Both the position numbers and the translations under genes were made by a program. A DNA stretch of 64,000 nt from Bacteroidota bacterium (lineage in GTDB: Bacteria > Bacteroidota > Rhodothermia > Rhodothermales > UBA10348): positions 1 through 64,000 of the forward strand of contig JADFHF010000018.1 of assembly GCA_022567305.1 (NCBI GenBank). The letters are read 5' to 3'. The first letter of the stretch is position 1. Each line of letters opens with the position of its first letter. A model generated the notes under the pieces. The model had not been told where the DNA came from, searched no databases, and saw only the letters and a list, made by a program, of their open reading frames with translations. Below, piece after piece: positions 8,644 to 16,403 of the stretch.

Positions 8644-8973
8644 ATGTACAGTGACTGCGTAAGAATGGCTTCCAAGCCATTTTACCGGGTATCGAATCCT
8701 GATATTCGATGGGCAACAAATCGGGAACGGGACGCAAACAGGCCAAGGAGAAGACGACCTAGGCACATACGACACCTGCTGGACACGGATCGCTCGGTGC
8801 GCGATTTCTTCGAGTGCGAGACCGAGGTTATTCCGTCGTTTTACATCAATCGCATGAAACAAGATTGGGGAGAATTCCGGGCGTACTTACCCGAGGGAAC
8901 CATTCACGACGATCCCAATGCCTATCTCAAGAAAATAGAGCAACAAAATCTGAATGCGATCCCGCACGCCTAA
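8644..8973 (+). pseudogene. C-terminal fragment of an unidentified larger protein
   Basis: The open frame spans 109 codons, but only the last 67 or so (from RHIRHLLDTDRSV) look like real protein: an amphipathic stretch, then ETEVIPSFYINRMKQD, WGEFRAYLPEG and HDDPNAYLKKIE. The first 40 codons are arginine-rich and unconvincing. The reading resembles the tail of a long enzyme; C-termini of some B12-binding radical SAM proteins have a similar feel, but that is a weak impression. Lying between the dead integrase and the aldolase, it is best seen as a truncated remnant within the element. Confidence 0.4.
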
Positions 8974-9047
8974 CCAGCAACCGTGTTCGTCGTCCCCCGC
9001 TCTCGCGTTTGTCAATGAGAGCCGGATGGAGTCTGCCCAAAGCAATC

Positions 9048-9698
9048 TCAACTTGAAGCGATGTGAGGCCGTTCAATCTCCAGTTTTGAATCCCTGAATA
9101 TCCGATCGCAGCAGGTCAGCAAAACAGAGGCCGCGTGACCGAGACTGCTACCGTACGCCATCACCCCATCTTCGTGTCCGCCCATGATGACCAGCTGTTT
9201 CGTCGGCCGAGTGTTGTCTTTCAACAGTCGAAACACTTCGCGAGCCATTTCGGGGGTGCCGTAGGCCACATCGGGTCGAGTTGTCGGGAGCTTGTTGAAG
9301 TACTTGCGCCAGAGTTCTCTATGATGAATGTGGATGACGGCGTTGATGGATCTAGACGCTTCATAAAAAGAAGCATGCGTCAACGATTCTGATGAAGCCT
9401 TGATCGGACCCTTGCAGCGAACGCGATTTTCATCGAAGTCATAATCAAGAACACGCGTAAAGTGCTCAGGGCGAAGTTTTCGCAGATTCCCAGTCGCCGA
9501 ACCCGTGATGATGAATTCATGGGCCGGTGTATCCCTGATACTAATATTGCCGAATCCGATTCCGTCGCGATAGGCTCCGATGAGCCCTACGTCGTACATC
9601 AACTGTCGCCACTCATTGAGCGTTTGGATTTTGTGCCAGCCACGTGCCGGACTGTCTATCCATTCGCAGTGAAACTTGATATATCCTTCGTCTCGCAT
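9048..9698 (-). CDS. Class II aldolase/dehydratase-family protein, probably acting on 5-methylthioribulose 1-phosphate
   Basis: 216 residues. The class II aldolase fold is marked by GFGNISIRD (residues about 50-60), the phosphate-site region TGSATGNLRKLRP, the acidic catalytic position in SSESLTH, the zinc-ligand block AVIHIHH and a third histidine in GGHEDGVMAYG. It starts 20 bases after mtnA in the same direction, so the two form an operon. The family includes MtnB dehydratases and the Ald2-type aldolases that split methylthioribulose 1-phosphate into DHAP and an aldehyde. No other methionine-salvage gene is present, which favours the aldolase (DHAP shunt) reading, but substrate is not settled by sequence alone. 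Both genes are intact inside an otherwise decayed element. Confidence 0.7.
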   Translation of the reverse strand: MRDEGYIKFHCEWIDSPARGWHKIQTLNEWRQLMYDVGLIGAYRDGIGFGNISIRDTPAHEFIITGSATGNLRKLRPEHFTRVLDYDFDENRVRCKGPIKASSESLTHASFYEASRSINAVIHIHHRELWRKYFNKLPTTRPDVAYGTPEMAREVFRLLKDNTRPTKQLVIMGGHEDGVMAYGSSLGHAASVLLTCCDRIFRDSKLEIERPHIASS

Positions 9699-9718
9699 GT
9701 AACGTTCCGTCGCTCGAC

Positions 9719-10819
9719 TTAGCGTCGCTCCGGGTAGAGATCCAGGATGTCTGCCTCATTCGGAGGTACGACTCCGCGTTCTGTAATGAGCCCGGTGACC
9801 AATTGTGGTGGTGTGACGTCGAAGGCAATATTTACGGTCGGACTATCTTCCGGCGTCAGTAACACACTTCGGATTTCGCCTTCAATGAGGCCCTGCGCAA
9901 ACTTAACCTCATCCCCGTGCCTTTCTTCAATCGGCGTTTCGGCAAGTCCGTCTCGAATATTCCAATCGAAGGATGTGGACGGTAGCGCAACGTAAAACGG
10001 AACATCGTTGTCCTTTGCCGCGAGTGCTTTCAGATAGGTTCCGATCTTATTGGTTACGAACCCCGTGATAGAGGTTCGATCGCTTCCAACGATTACCAGG
10101 TCCACCATGCCATGCTGCATCAAGTGCCCACCCGTATTGTCGGCAATTACAGTGTACGGTACCCCATGCTGGCCCAGCTCCCAGGCCGTGAGTCTAGCGC
10201 CCTGATTTCTAGGGCGCGTCTCGTCTACCCATACGTGGACGTCGATGTCGGCATCGTGCGCTGCATAAATCGGAGCCGTTGCCGTTCCGAAGTCGACAAA
10301 TGCAAGCCAGCCCGCATTGCAGTGCGTGAGAATATTGACACGGCCTTCCTGTTTTGCCTTACTCACACTTCGAATTAATTCAAGTCCATGCTCACCGATT
10401 CGACGACAGGCTTCCACGTCTTGGTCGGCAATCTCCTGGGCTCCGCAAAGCGCTATTTCTTTCTTCTCACGGAGAGTGTCTCCCAGAGTAATCGCGCGGA
10501 ATTGTCGATCGACAGACCACTCAAGGTTTACGGCCGTCGGGCGTGAAGCCTTTAAGTCGGCAGCGGCTTGTTGAAGCCTGTTCTCGATGGACGACTCATC
10601 GGCTGTGACTACGGCTAGATACATCCCGAAGCCGGCGGCTGCACCGATCGCACCCGCACCTCGAATATGCATGTCGTGAATGGCCGTAGCCATCTCAACG
10701 TGAGTAGACAGACGTTCTGTCTCAAATCGATGAGGGAGCCAACGCTGATCAATGATTTCAACGGCTTCACCCTCCGAAGCGGCCCAGATCGTTCGATAGT
10801 GTTTATTATTGACCTTCAT
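9719..10819 (-). CDS. mtnA: S-methyl-5-thioribose-1-phosphate isomerase (MtnA family)
   Basis: 366 residues, the family's normal length. MtnA converts 5-methylthioribose 1-phosphate to the ribulose 1-phosphate isomer in methylthioadenosine salvage and belongs to the eIF2B-alpha-like isomerase fold. The N-terminal substrate region has MHIRGAGAIGAAAGFG. The catalytic cysteine lies in ILTHCNAGWLA and the catalytic aspartate in VIVGSDRT. The C-terminus has the usual block up to TPPQLVTGLITERGVV. Paired with the aldolase downstream. Related members can act on other aldose 1-phosphates. It is not disrupted, unlike most of the surrounding element. Confidence 0.88.
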   Translation of the reverse strand: MKVNNKHYRTIWAASEGEAVEIIDQRWLPHRFETERLSTHVEMATAIHDMHIRGAGAIGAAAGFGMYLAVVTADESSIENRLQQAAADLKASRPTAVNLEWSVDRQFRAITLGDTLREKKEIALCGAQEIADQDVEACRRIGEHGLELIRSVSKAKQEGRVNILTHCNAGWLAFVDFGTATAPIYAAHDADIDVHVWVDETRPRNQGARLTAWELGQHGVPYTVIADNTGGHLMQHGMVDLVIVGSDRTSITGFVTNKIGTYLKALAAKDNDVPFYVALPSTSFDWNIRDGLAETPIEERHGDEVKFAQGLIEGEIRSVLLTPEDSPTVNIAFDVTPPQLVTGLITERGVVPPNEADILDLYPERR

Positions 10820-11489
10820 CCAAGCTTCTACTCATCGGTGTATTCGGAGAAAACGCTCCGTTCGTCAACATTTTCAACTCCCAACACCCATCCGGAATTT
10901 CCTGACGCGCCGGTACCCACCGCTGGACGGGTTAGACAAATATGGATGTTTTTTGGAGGAGATTCAACGCTCGTCTCGACTATTCACAGTCAGAGCCGAA
11001 AAGTCCGTAGAACCCCCGTAAGATTATCGGCCTTGAAAGACACCATGTGGGTGTTTGGGCTTCTGCAAAGATTGTATTTCGATTACCCTAGACGCAGTGC
11101 CAGTCATGTGTTTACGTTGCTGCTTATTACACCCTCAAAGGGCCGTATGCCATTTCGACACCAGGCGCAATATGCGCTAATAGTAGGAGAGACAACGTTG
11201 AAATCGACGCGGCTTTAATGCTCATGGAATGTGAACCGATTGGCAAGAGACACAAACAATCGGAGTTTCTCCTCGTGCACTAGCCCTGTCGTTTGTTCGG
11301 CGTCGCTGGCGGCCTGCTGCTCTCAGCCCTGAATTGTTTTAGAATGGTGTTATCAAAAGTTGAGAGCAGTCTAGCGACCGAGCGAGTCACCGGCTGGACC
11401 AATATGCGCTTTTGCACTTCCGTCCTCCACCCCCTCAGATATCTTTCGCCATCACATAACTTAAAGGCAGATTCATTTCAGAAGGCGAG
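10820..11489. other. Intergenic stretch with no convincing gene
   Basis: About 670 bases upstream of mtnA. Open frames here extend antisense into mtnA or have no protein character. One 28-codon run (11197-11283, plus) reads like coding sequence but has no start context and may be another gene scrap. The mtnA promoter should lie at its left end. Confidence 0.5.
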
Positions 11490-11497
11490 TATCTTTG
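11490..11497 (+). promoter_or_regulatory. Candidate Bacteroidota -7 promoter box
   Basis: TATCTTTG fits the TAnnTTTG -7 consensus of Bacteroidota primary sigma promoters and lies 38 bases upstream of the SieB-like start. A clear TTTG -33 box is not seen at the expected distance, so support is partial. Confidence 0.3.
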
Positions 11498-11535
11498 GCT
11501 GAAAATACCCACTGCATTTATCGTAAAACAAGAGA

Positions 11536-11921
11536 ATGGATCTCTGGAAAATATTCGAGTGGATCAAACCGAAGCCCAGCACTTATTTGCGATTGTCTTG
11601 GCAAGCGGTCTGCTTCTCTTTCTTCCCGGTAGCTTGCTTGGCTACCTCGCACTAACTGGATTGCGCTACGATTACAGAGCGTGGATTGGAGGTGTTTTTC
11701 TTATTTCTATTGCAATATGGCTTGCTCAAGGTATCTCGGTAGTCGCGAACATGGGTGTTCACGAAGTTACTTCCCGTTGCAATATTCGGGCAGCGAAAAA
11801 ATCCCTCAAGGATCTGACCAAAGATGAAAAAGCAATTCTATGACAGTTCTTGGAGAACGAGTTTGTCCCCCAACATGTAAGTCTCGAAAGTGGTAGCGTA
11901 AACCGTTTGGTCTCTAAATAA
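11536..11921 (+). pseudogene. SieB-like superinfection-exclusion protein, broken by one frameshift and one in-frame TGA
   Basis: The ATG at 11536 gives MDLWKIFEWIKPKP, then a one-base shift near 11577 leads into the frame of QHLFAIVLASGLLLFLPG and YRAWIGGVFLISIAIW, two membrane helices. The same frame goes on to LKDLTKDEKAIL, meets TGA at 11841-11843, and continues as QFLENEFVPQHVS and SGSVNRLVSK to TAA at 11919-11921. Two helices followed by an LT-x-x-EK-x-IL/FI segment match the phage SieB family (PF14163) in order and spacing. The protein would act at the inner membrane to block superinfecting phage. The two lesions suggest decay, unless the smaller 11559-11843 product is made from an alternative GTG start. 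Confidence 0.65.
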
Positions 11922-12073
11922 ATGATATATCGAGCATCACAGTTTGCTAATTGATACCTAGGTGGTGATCTAACCTCTGACTACAATATTCAACCGTGGC
12001 TGCGAAATCATCTGAGGGACATTCTGGACTTTCTTGAATAAACGTGGAATGACTAGGAATTGCTGATTCCGTC

Positions 12074-12850
12074 ATGATGTGGCTCACCTCCATGGTTTCT
12101 CCATCTACTCCCATTTCGAACTGGCGCCTGGTGGTACTATTTACGTTTGTCCTGGGATCTCTCGTCTGGTTTTTTACCCTTTCACCTATTCCCCAGGATC
12201 TTGCACACCATTCGTTAGCCGATAGTCGTCGCGTGCTCGGCATTCCTAACACCATTGACGTCCTGTCCAATCTTCCCTTCCTGATCGTGGGAATTCTCGG
12301 TATTCGGATTGTAATGCAGCATTATCTAAAGCCACTGTCGTTAGGCTGGTTGGTTCTGTTTATTTGCGTATCGCTCGTCTCTGTCGGCTCTGCTTATTAC
12401 CACTGGGCTCCTGACAACGATTCGCTCGTGTGGGATCGATTACCTCTGACGGTCGGATTTATGGGCCTGTTTGTTTCCTTAGTTGGCGAATACTTTGATC
12501 CACGATTACCTAAAATGACGTTGATACCGGCGATTATGGTTGGCATCAGCTCGGTGATTTACTGGCGTCTAACAGATGATTTGAGATTCTACATCTGGGT
12601 CCAATACATGCCGATGGGCGTCATAGTTATTTCGGTGGCGCTCTTGAAGTCACGGTTTTCACACAGCTACTTATTGGCTGTAGCTTTGGGGTGGTATCTT
12701 TTAGGTAAGTTATTTGAAGCTAATGACGCGGCGGTATTTCGGTATTCTCAAGAAGTAGTGAGTGGCCACAGTATCAAGCATTTGCTCGCCGCGGCGGGCT
12801 GTTACACATTGGTTGTCTATTTCCGGAGGCGTCGTTTTCTCGAAAGATGA
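12074..12850 (+). CDS. Alkaline ceramidase/CREST-family membrane hydrolase
   Basis: 258 residues with about seven membrane helices. The hallmark motifs of the CREST superfamily (alkaline ceramidases, PAQR, Per1) are present: a serine-histidine block SAYYHWAPDNDSLVWDRLP around residue 115, with the conserved aspartate, and a late HSIKHLLAAAG helix near residue 235 with paired histidines for zinc. The substrate could be a ceramide-like lipid or another amide or ester lipid; Bacteroidota make sphingolipids, so this is reasonable but unproven. The start could also be the ATG three codons or seven codons further in. It is the second intact unit in the element. Confidence 0.75.
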   Translation: MMWLTSMVSPSTPISNWRLVVLFTFVLGSLVWFFTLSPIPQDLAHHSLADSRRVLGIPNTIDVLSNLPFLIVGILGIRIVMQHYLKPLSLGWLVLFICVSLVSVGSAYYHWAPDNDSLVWDRLPLTVGFMGLFVSLVGEYFDPRLPKMTLIPAIMVGISSVIYWRLTDDLRFYIWVQYMPMGVIVISVALLKSRFSHSYLLAVALGWYLLGKLFEANDAAVFRYSQEVVSGHSIKHLLAAAGCYTLVVYFRRRRFLER

Positions 12851-12969
12851 GGCGCATAAGAAGGAGCTGTACTCCATACATATCTGGTTCCTGACTACGC
12901 CTCCACCCCCCCTAATTGCACTTCCACCCTGAACCCCGTTTCTTCTAGGTTCACCTACTCAGAACCCTG

Positions 12970-13038
12970 ATGGACGGCGAGAACCTATCCCACCAAAAGA
13001 TCCTCGAAGAACTTGGCCGAGGACCTTTAACCGAATAG
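12970..13038 (+). pseudogene. Short scrap resembling the start of a serine/threonine protein kinase
   Basis: 22 codons reading MDGENLSHQKILEELGRG and then a stop. The words fit the N-terminus of PknB-type kinases up to the glycine-rich loop (Y-x-I-L-E-E-L-G-R-G-G-M-G). Nothing of the kinase follows. Such a short match could be chance. Confidence 0.3.
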
Positions 13039-13152
13039 GGCCGCCGTCAACATTTCATAGGCCGAGTTTTCACGACTTGAAGTGAATATTAGTAGACATG
13101 AGAACAACCCGCCACTACAACAGGCGTGACAGGGTTGGACGACGTAGGTCAG

Positions 13153-13606
13153 TCATGGCTGCGCCCTAACTTGTACGTCGATCACTCCCGGCTTGTCTTC
13201 TCCTGACGTTCCGTGTATTAGTGTGACTTCCATGACCGAGCATCTATGCCTGAACTCAAAGGCATTGACAAGTTCGAAGATTGATTGCCCCAGCTCTGGT
13301 AACTCGTCCCATAGGTCCTGTAGTATTAGATCAGTCTTTGTTATTTCTAGTATCGTGTACGGGTGAAACCCGTCTCAGCAACCAGTAATTTAGAGTTTGG
13401 GTTTTTTAGTCCCCCATCTAAAAGAAACCCTTACTTCGTCTTCCCAACAATTCGGTGTTGAACACGGAGCCGTGAATAATCTTGTCACGAGACGATTGAC
13501 TTTTCGTGCGTCAACTTCGACGACCAGAATAGGCGGCGACGATCTTCACGGTCACTACAGCATCCCTTCCTTGCTCCGGGCCCATCTGATAATAAATCCG
13601 TAGCAT
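13153..13606 (-). pseudogene. Frameshifted remnant of an unidentified protein of about 150 residues
   Basis: Three coding-like pieces follow each other on the minus strand in different frames: from ATG at 13606, MLRIYYQMGPEQGRDAVVTV and VKIVAAYSGR; then VEVDARKVNRLVTRLF and EDEVRVSFRWGTKKPKL; then HPYTILEITKTDLILQDLWD, FELVNAFEFRHRCSVMEVTL and DKPGVIDVQVRAQP, ending at TGA 13153-13155. The segments look like one beta-rich cytoplasmic protein broken by two frameshifts. No family is recognised. It lies immediately downstream of the second integrase remnant on the same strand. Confidence 0.45.
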
Positions 13607-13619
13607 CTTGAGCAGTCAA

Positions 13620-13772
13620 CTACGGATTCAACAAGCTATTCCCATATGCCGCCGAGACCCGATTACCCAGTGTACTTACATCTAAATCGCGCACATACGC
13701 ATCTGTCCTACTAGCGTCGGTGTGCCCAAGAGAGTTTGGCAGATCCCAAATTGAAAGACCACTGCCAGCGTT
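13620..13772 (-). pseudogene. C-terminal remnant of a second tyrosine recombinase
   Basis: 51 codons on the minus strand: NAGSGLSIWDLPNSLGHTDA then SRTDAYVRDLDVSTLGN to a TAG at 13620-13622. This is the final block of a tyrosine recombinase: the helix before the conserved LGH, then the tyrosine-bearing T-x-x-Y-V-R-D-L-D. Upstream sequence has lost the rest of the catalytic domain. It is a different family member from the 7746-8561 remnant and lies about 100 bases from the right attachment repeat. Confidence 0.7.
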
Positions 13773-13874
13773 ATTCTCTTCGTTCTCCTCTTCTCAGCAA
13801 AAAACGTCACCGATAGCGCATATCATAATTATTGAAATCAGTATAATTATTTGCGTTGCTTGATGTTACAGTCA

Positions 13875-14798
13875 TTACATACCAATAACATAATAATTCG
13901 GGTCCTGCGCCAGTCCGTTGTGCCACAGCTCAAAATGCAGATGTGGACCGGTCGTGATTTCGCCAGAATTCCCGCTTAATGCCACTGCTTCTCGATCCCG
14001 AACGCGATTTCCAAGGCGTTTCAACAGGCGACTGTTGTGTTTGTAGACGGAAACAAAGCCATCTGCATACTGGATCGCAATGATTTGGCCGCCATCGTGT
14101 GTCCAATCTGCCATAATCACATAGCCGTCTCCGATCGCGCGAACAACACTTCCCTCGTTAACGGCTACGTCGATTGCGTAGTGGCCTGTCCTCGCTTCAA
14201 ATCCTCTCGACACAATTCCGGATACCGGGGGAAGAACCGGAAATCGGAGTCCCGACAGATACCGGGCCTCAATAGAGGAAAGAGAAGCCGGAAGAGATAC
14301 CTCGCTTGAGAGCCGCGTCAGCGGCAATGCTGGTTGTTCATGATCCTCCCAATCGGCAGATATGGGATCAAAAGCGGGCTCAAGCCGATCGCCCTGAATC
14401 GAAAATACGGGCTGCGGACGCCTCGAAGGCCGTGTTGCCGTCGTATCGACGGTCCCCATCATCAAGTCTCGAAGCTGGTTGACGTATTCGGCTTGCATGA
14501 CAAGCGTGTCTTCCATTGCCCGAATCCGTAACTGATTAAGTCGAGCGTCGCTCCTCATCTGGATCGTTCCATAGCCCGGAAGAAATCCACGAACCGGCGT
14601 AAACAGAAGGAGACAAAGAATAATAATGGTTACGAAGAACACGCCCCCGACGAAAAAGCCTAAAATCTGACTGGGATTTATCGAATGCCTTCGTGGGGGA
14701 TCGAGACCCTCCTCGTCCATTACAATCACGGTAATTCGATTACCCAGGTTGTGAACGATCTCTGAAAAAAATGACCACATAGACTCTTTAATGCTCAA
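13875..14798 (-). CDS. M23 (LytM-type) peptidase, membrane-anchored
   Basis: 307 residues. A cytoplasmic N-terminus of about 45 residues, one membrane helix (about 47-70, LGFFVGGVFFVTIIILCLLLF), a linker with a short helical region, then the M23 domain from about residue 200. Zinc ligands appear as H and D in GHYAIDVAVNEGS and the last H in GPHLHFELWHNG. It cleaves peptidoglycan cross-links or regulates an amidase at the outer face of the inner membrane. Its partner is probably the bactofilin at 7130-7558, from which it has been separated by the element. Its last six codons are shared with the element's left end. Confidence 0.92.
   Translation of the reverse strand: MSIKESMWSFFSEIVHNLGNRITVIVMDEEGLDPPRRHSINPSQILGFFVGGVFFVTIIILCLLLFTPVRGFLPGYGTIQMRSDARLNQLRIRAMEDTLVMQAEYVNQLRDLMMGTVDTTATRPSRRPQPVFSIQGDRLEPAFDPISADWEDHEQPALPLTRLSSEVSLPASLSSIEARYLSGLRFPVLPPVSGIVSRGFEARTGHYAIDVAVNEGSVVRAIGDGYVIMADWTHDGGQIIAIQYADGFVSVYKHNSRLLKRLGNRVRDREAVALSGNSGEITTGPHLHFELWHNGLAQDPNYYVIGM
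13877..13896. repeat. Right attachment repeat, inside the M23 coding end
   Basis: Matches 7607-7626 at 19 of 20 positions. It covers the last codons of the M23 gene (Y-Y-V-I-G-M) and the final base of its TAA. An element that integrates here and carries the same 20 bases restores the protein's C-terminus, which explains why the gene is intact. Confidence 0.8.
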
Positions 14799-14925
14799 CA
14801 GAGACGTTTTCGATTACGAAGCGGTGATCCAGGGAGTTCCGGAGCTAACATGGATTGACAATAGAAGTACAAGAACAGTATATTTTAAGATTAGAGTTTT
14901 ATCCAGTTGATCGCTAAAAATACAC

Positions 14926-15180
14926 ATGCCGCAGCATAAATCTGCCGCCAAACGTGCCCGTCAGTCAGAGACACGTCGTCTGCGTAACCGAATTCACAGA
15001 AGTCGAATGCGCTCCATGATGGCAACTCTCCGTGAAACGAAAGATCCTGTTGAAGCCCAGGCTCAGCTTAGAGAAACCAAGGCCTACCTCGATCGAATGG
15101 TGAATAAGAACATTCTCAATAAAAAGAGGGCGGCAAATTACAAGAGCGCTCTGGAAAAAACTGTAAACTCACTGTCGTAG
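14926..15180 (+). CDS. rpsT: 30S ribosomal protein S20
   Basis: 84 residues, the usual size. The basic helical S20 pattern is clear: MPQHKSAAKRARQSETRRLR at the start, SRMRSMMATLRET in the middle, and NKKRAANYKSALEKTVN at the end, where K-N-x-x-x-R-x-x-S/N binds 16S rRNA. Stand-alone gene, divergent from M23 and with no neighbours in a ribosomal operon, as is usual for rpsT. Confidence 0.97.
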   Translation: MPQHKSAAKRARQSETRRLRNRIHRSRMRSMMATLRETKDPVEAQAQLRETKAYLDRMVNKNILNKKRAANYKSALEKTVNSLS

Positions 15181-15339
15181 CTCAGCTTTCGACTCCCGAA
15201 AGACCTACACTCAATATTTGAAGCTGACATTTTTGTGCGGTTCGCACAGTATGGCCCGTAATTGAAAAAATGGGAGTATATTGCGTGGACCGCTGAAATG
15301 CAGAATCGCGGAAATCATCTGACAAAGACTCGAAATCTC

Positions 15340-16278
15340 ATGGCCAGAAAATTCACCTCGACATTATTCGTGCTCTCATTCTTACTTGTGGGCGCGATCA
15401 TGACCGGATGCCGTAGCGTTCCAGTCGATATTCTTTCGATTAGCGCGCCGGACAGTCTCCAAACAAACGAGACGGGCACATTTACGGTCACGACCAACGA
15501 CGACGCCAAACAACCGGTTACAGTCACCTGGGATTTCGGTGACAACGGAAGTGGGTCCGGAAGCGCATCAACCCATTCATTCCGTCAGCCAGGATCCTAC
15601 AACGTGACGGCCACGGCTACGAATCGGAAAGGGAAATCATCGGATGCGGAGTCTTCGCTTGTCGTCGTCTCCAATCCGCCGGTCCCCGCCGAAGTGGTTA
15701 GCATTCAAGCGAGCAATATGAGTCCGGACACCCGGACGCAGGTCCGATTCACGGCGACCGTTAATGGCGACTCACCGGTCACGTACGCGTGGAGCTTTGG
15801 TGACGACGGATCCAGTACGTCAGCATCTCCGGAGCATACGTTTGAAGCTCCCGGCGATTATACTATATCGCTCGATGTGTCCAACCGCTACGGCTCTGAT
15901 TCCCGTTCAATGAATCTGAGCGTACAATGGTACGAAGCGGCCATTTGTAAGGAGATCACTGAGCTGGATGCAGCATTCTTCTCGCGCAATGGCAGCGTCC
16001 TCTCCGATGAGGCTCAGGCTTCTCTGGATCAAAATCTTCAGATCTTGAACGACTGCCCGAACACGAACGTCCGCGTTGAAGGTGTATCCGCCCCGGGCGA
16101 GCGTCGGCCTCAGGAACTCTCCGAAGACCGCGCACGCGCTGTTGAACAGTACTACACGGATCACGGCGTATCCGCTAGTCGGATTGTTACCGTTGGAACG
16201 GGTCGCGCCTCTGGCCTGACCAGTAAGAAGGAAGGCCTCAGCCAGTATCGCCGCGTGGATACGATCATCATCCGCTGA
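15340..16278 (+). CDS. Lipoprotein with two PKD domains and an OmpA-like peptidoglycan-binding domain
   Basis: 312 residues from the ATG at 15340, chosen because it starts directly at a lipoprotein signal (MARKFTSTLFVLSFLLVG) with lipobox IMTGC; an upstream in-frame ATG at 15262 would bury it. Two PKD domains follow (about 35-115 with VTWDFGDNGSGS, and 125-200 with YAWSFGDDGSSTSASPEHTF), then an OmpA-like domain from about 215, where DRARAVEQYYTDHGV and SRIVTVGTGR match the family. It probably anchors the outer membrane to peptidoglycan with PKD domains as spacers. A hairpin terminator follows directly, and a second OmpA-domain protein comes next. Confidence 0.87.
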   Translation: MARKFTSTLFVLSFLLVGAIMTGCRSVPVDILSISAPDSLQTNETGTFTVTTNDDAKQPVTVTWDFGDNGSGSGSASTHSFRQPGSYNVTATATNRKGKSSDAESSLVVVSNPPVPAEVVSIQASNMSPDTRTQVRFTATVNGDSPVTYAWSFGDDGSSTSASPEHTFEAPGDYTISLDVSNRYGSDSRSMNLSVQWYEAAICKEITELDAAFFSRNGSVLSDEAQASLDQNLQILNDCPNTNVRVEGVSAPGERRPQELSEDRARAVEQYYTDHGVSASRIVTVGTGRASGLTSKKEGLSQYRRVDTIIIR

Positions 16279-16297
16279 TTGCGATTTCCGATTTGAT

Positions 16298-16333
16298 AAA
16301 AAGGGCTGTTCGAGGATTCGGGCGGCCCTTTTT
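16298..16333 (+). terminator. Rho-independent terminator after the PKD/OmpA lipoprotein
   Basis: AAAAAGGGC (16298-16306) pairs with GCCCTTTTT (16325-16333) across an 18-base loop, giving a U tract on the plus strand about 20 bases past the stop. The A tract on the other side makes it potentially bidirectional. Confidence 0.75.
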
Positions 16334-16403
16334 CGTTCATCAACCGAACGACTCTGGGGGTTTTCGTCGTTTTAGTGAGAGTGAATAGCACCGAGCTCGT
16401 CCC

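Larger units (their letters stand above)
7607..13896. mobile_element. Decayed integrated element in the 3' end of the M23 peptidase gene
   Basis: About 6.3 kb flanked by a 20-bp direct repeat that encodes the end of the M23 protein in both copies. Directly inside the left repeat is a wrecked tyrosine recombinase reading inward (7746-8561). Near the right repeat is the C-terminal remnant of another recombinase on the other strand (13620-13772). Between them lie mtnA with an aldolase, a broken SieB-like gene, a ceramidase-like gene and several fragments. Outside the repeats M23 and bactofilin lie in the same direction, as expected if they were once adjacent. The element is no longer mobile by its own recombinases. 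Confidence 0.75.

Noticed and set aside
8655-8705. Sequence resembling a tRNA anticodon arm and T-arm
   Set aside because: The hairpin AATGGC/GCCATT has a wrong-size loop, the T loop has an extra base, and no acceptor or D arm can be drawn.
10667-11218. 183-codon plus-strand frame overlapping the start of mtnA
   Set aside because: It runs antisense into mtnA, has no domain or signal and no protein-like periodicity.
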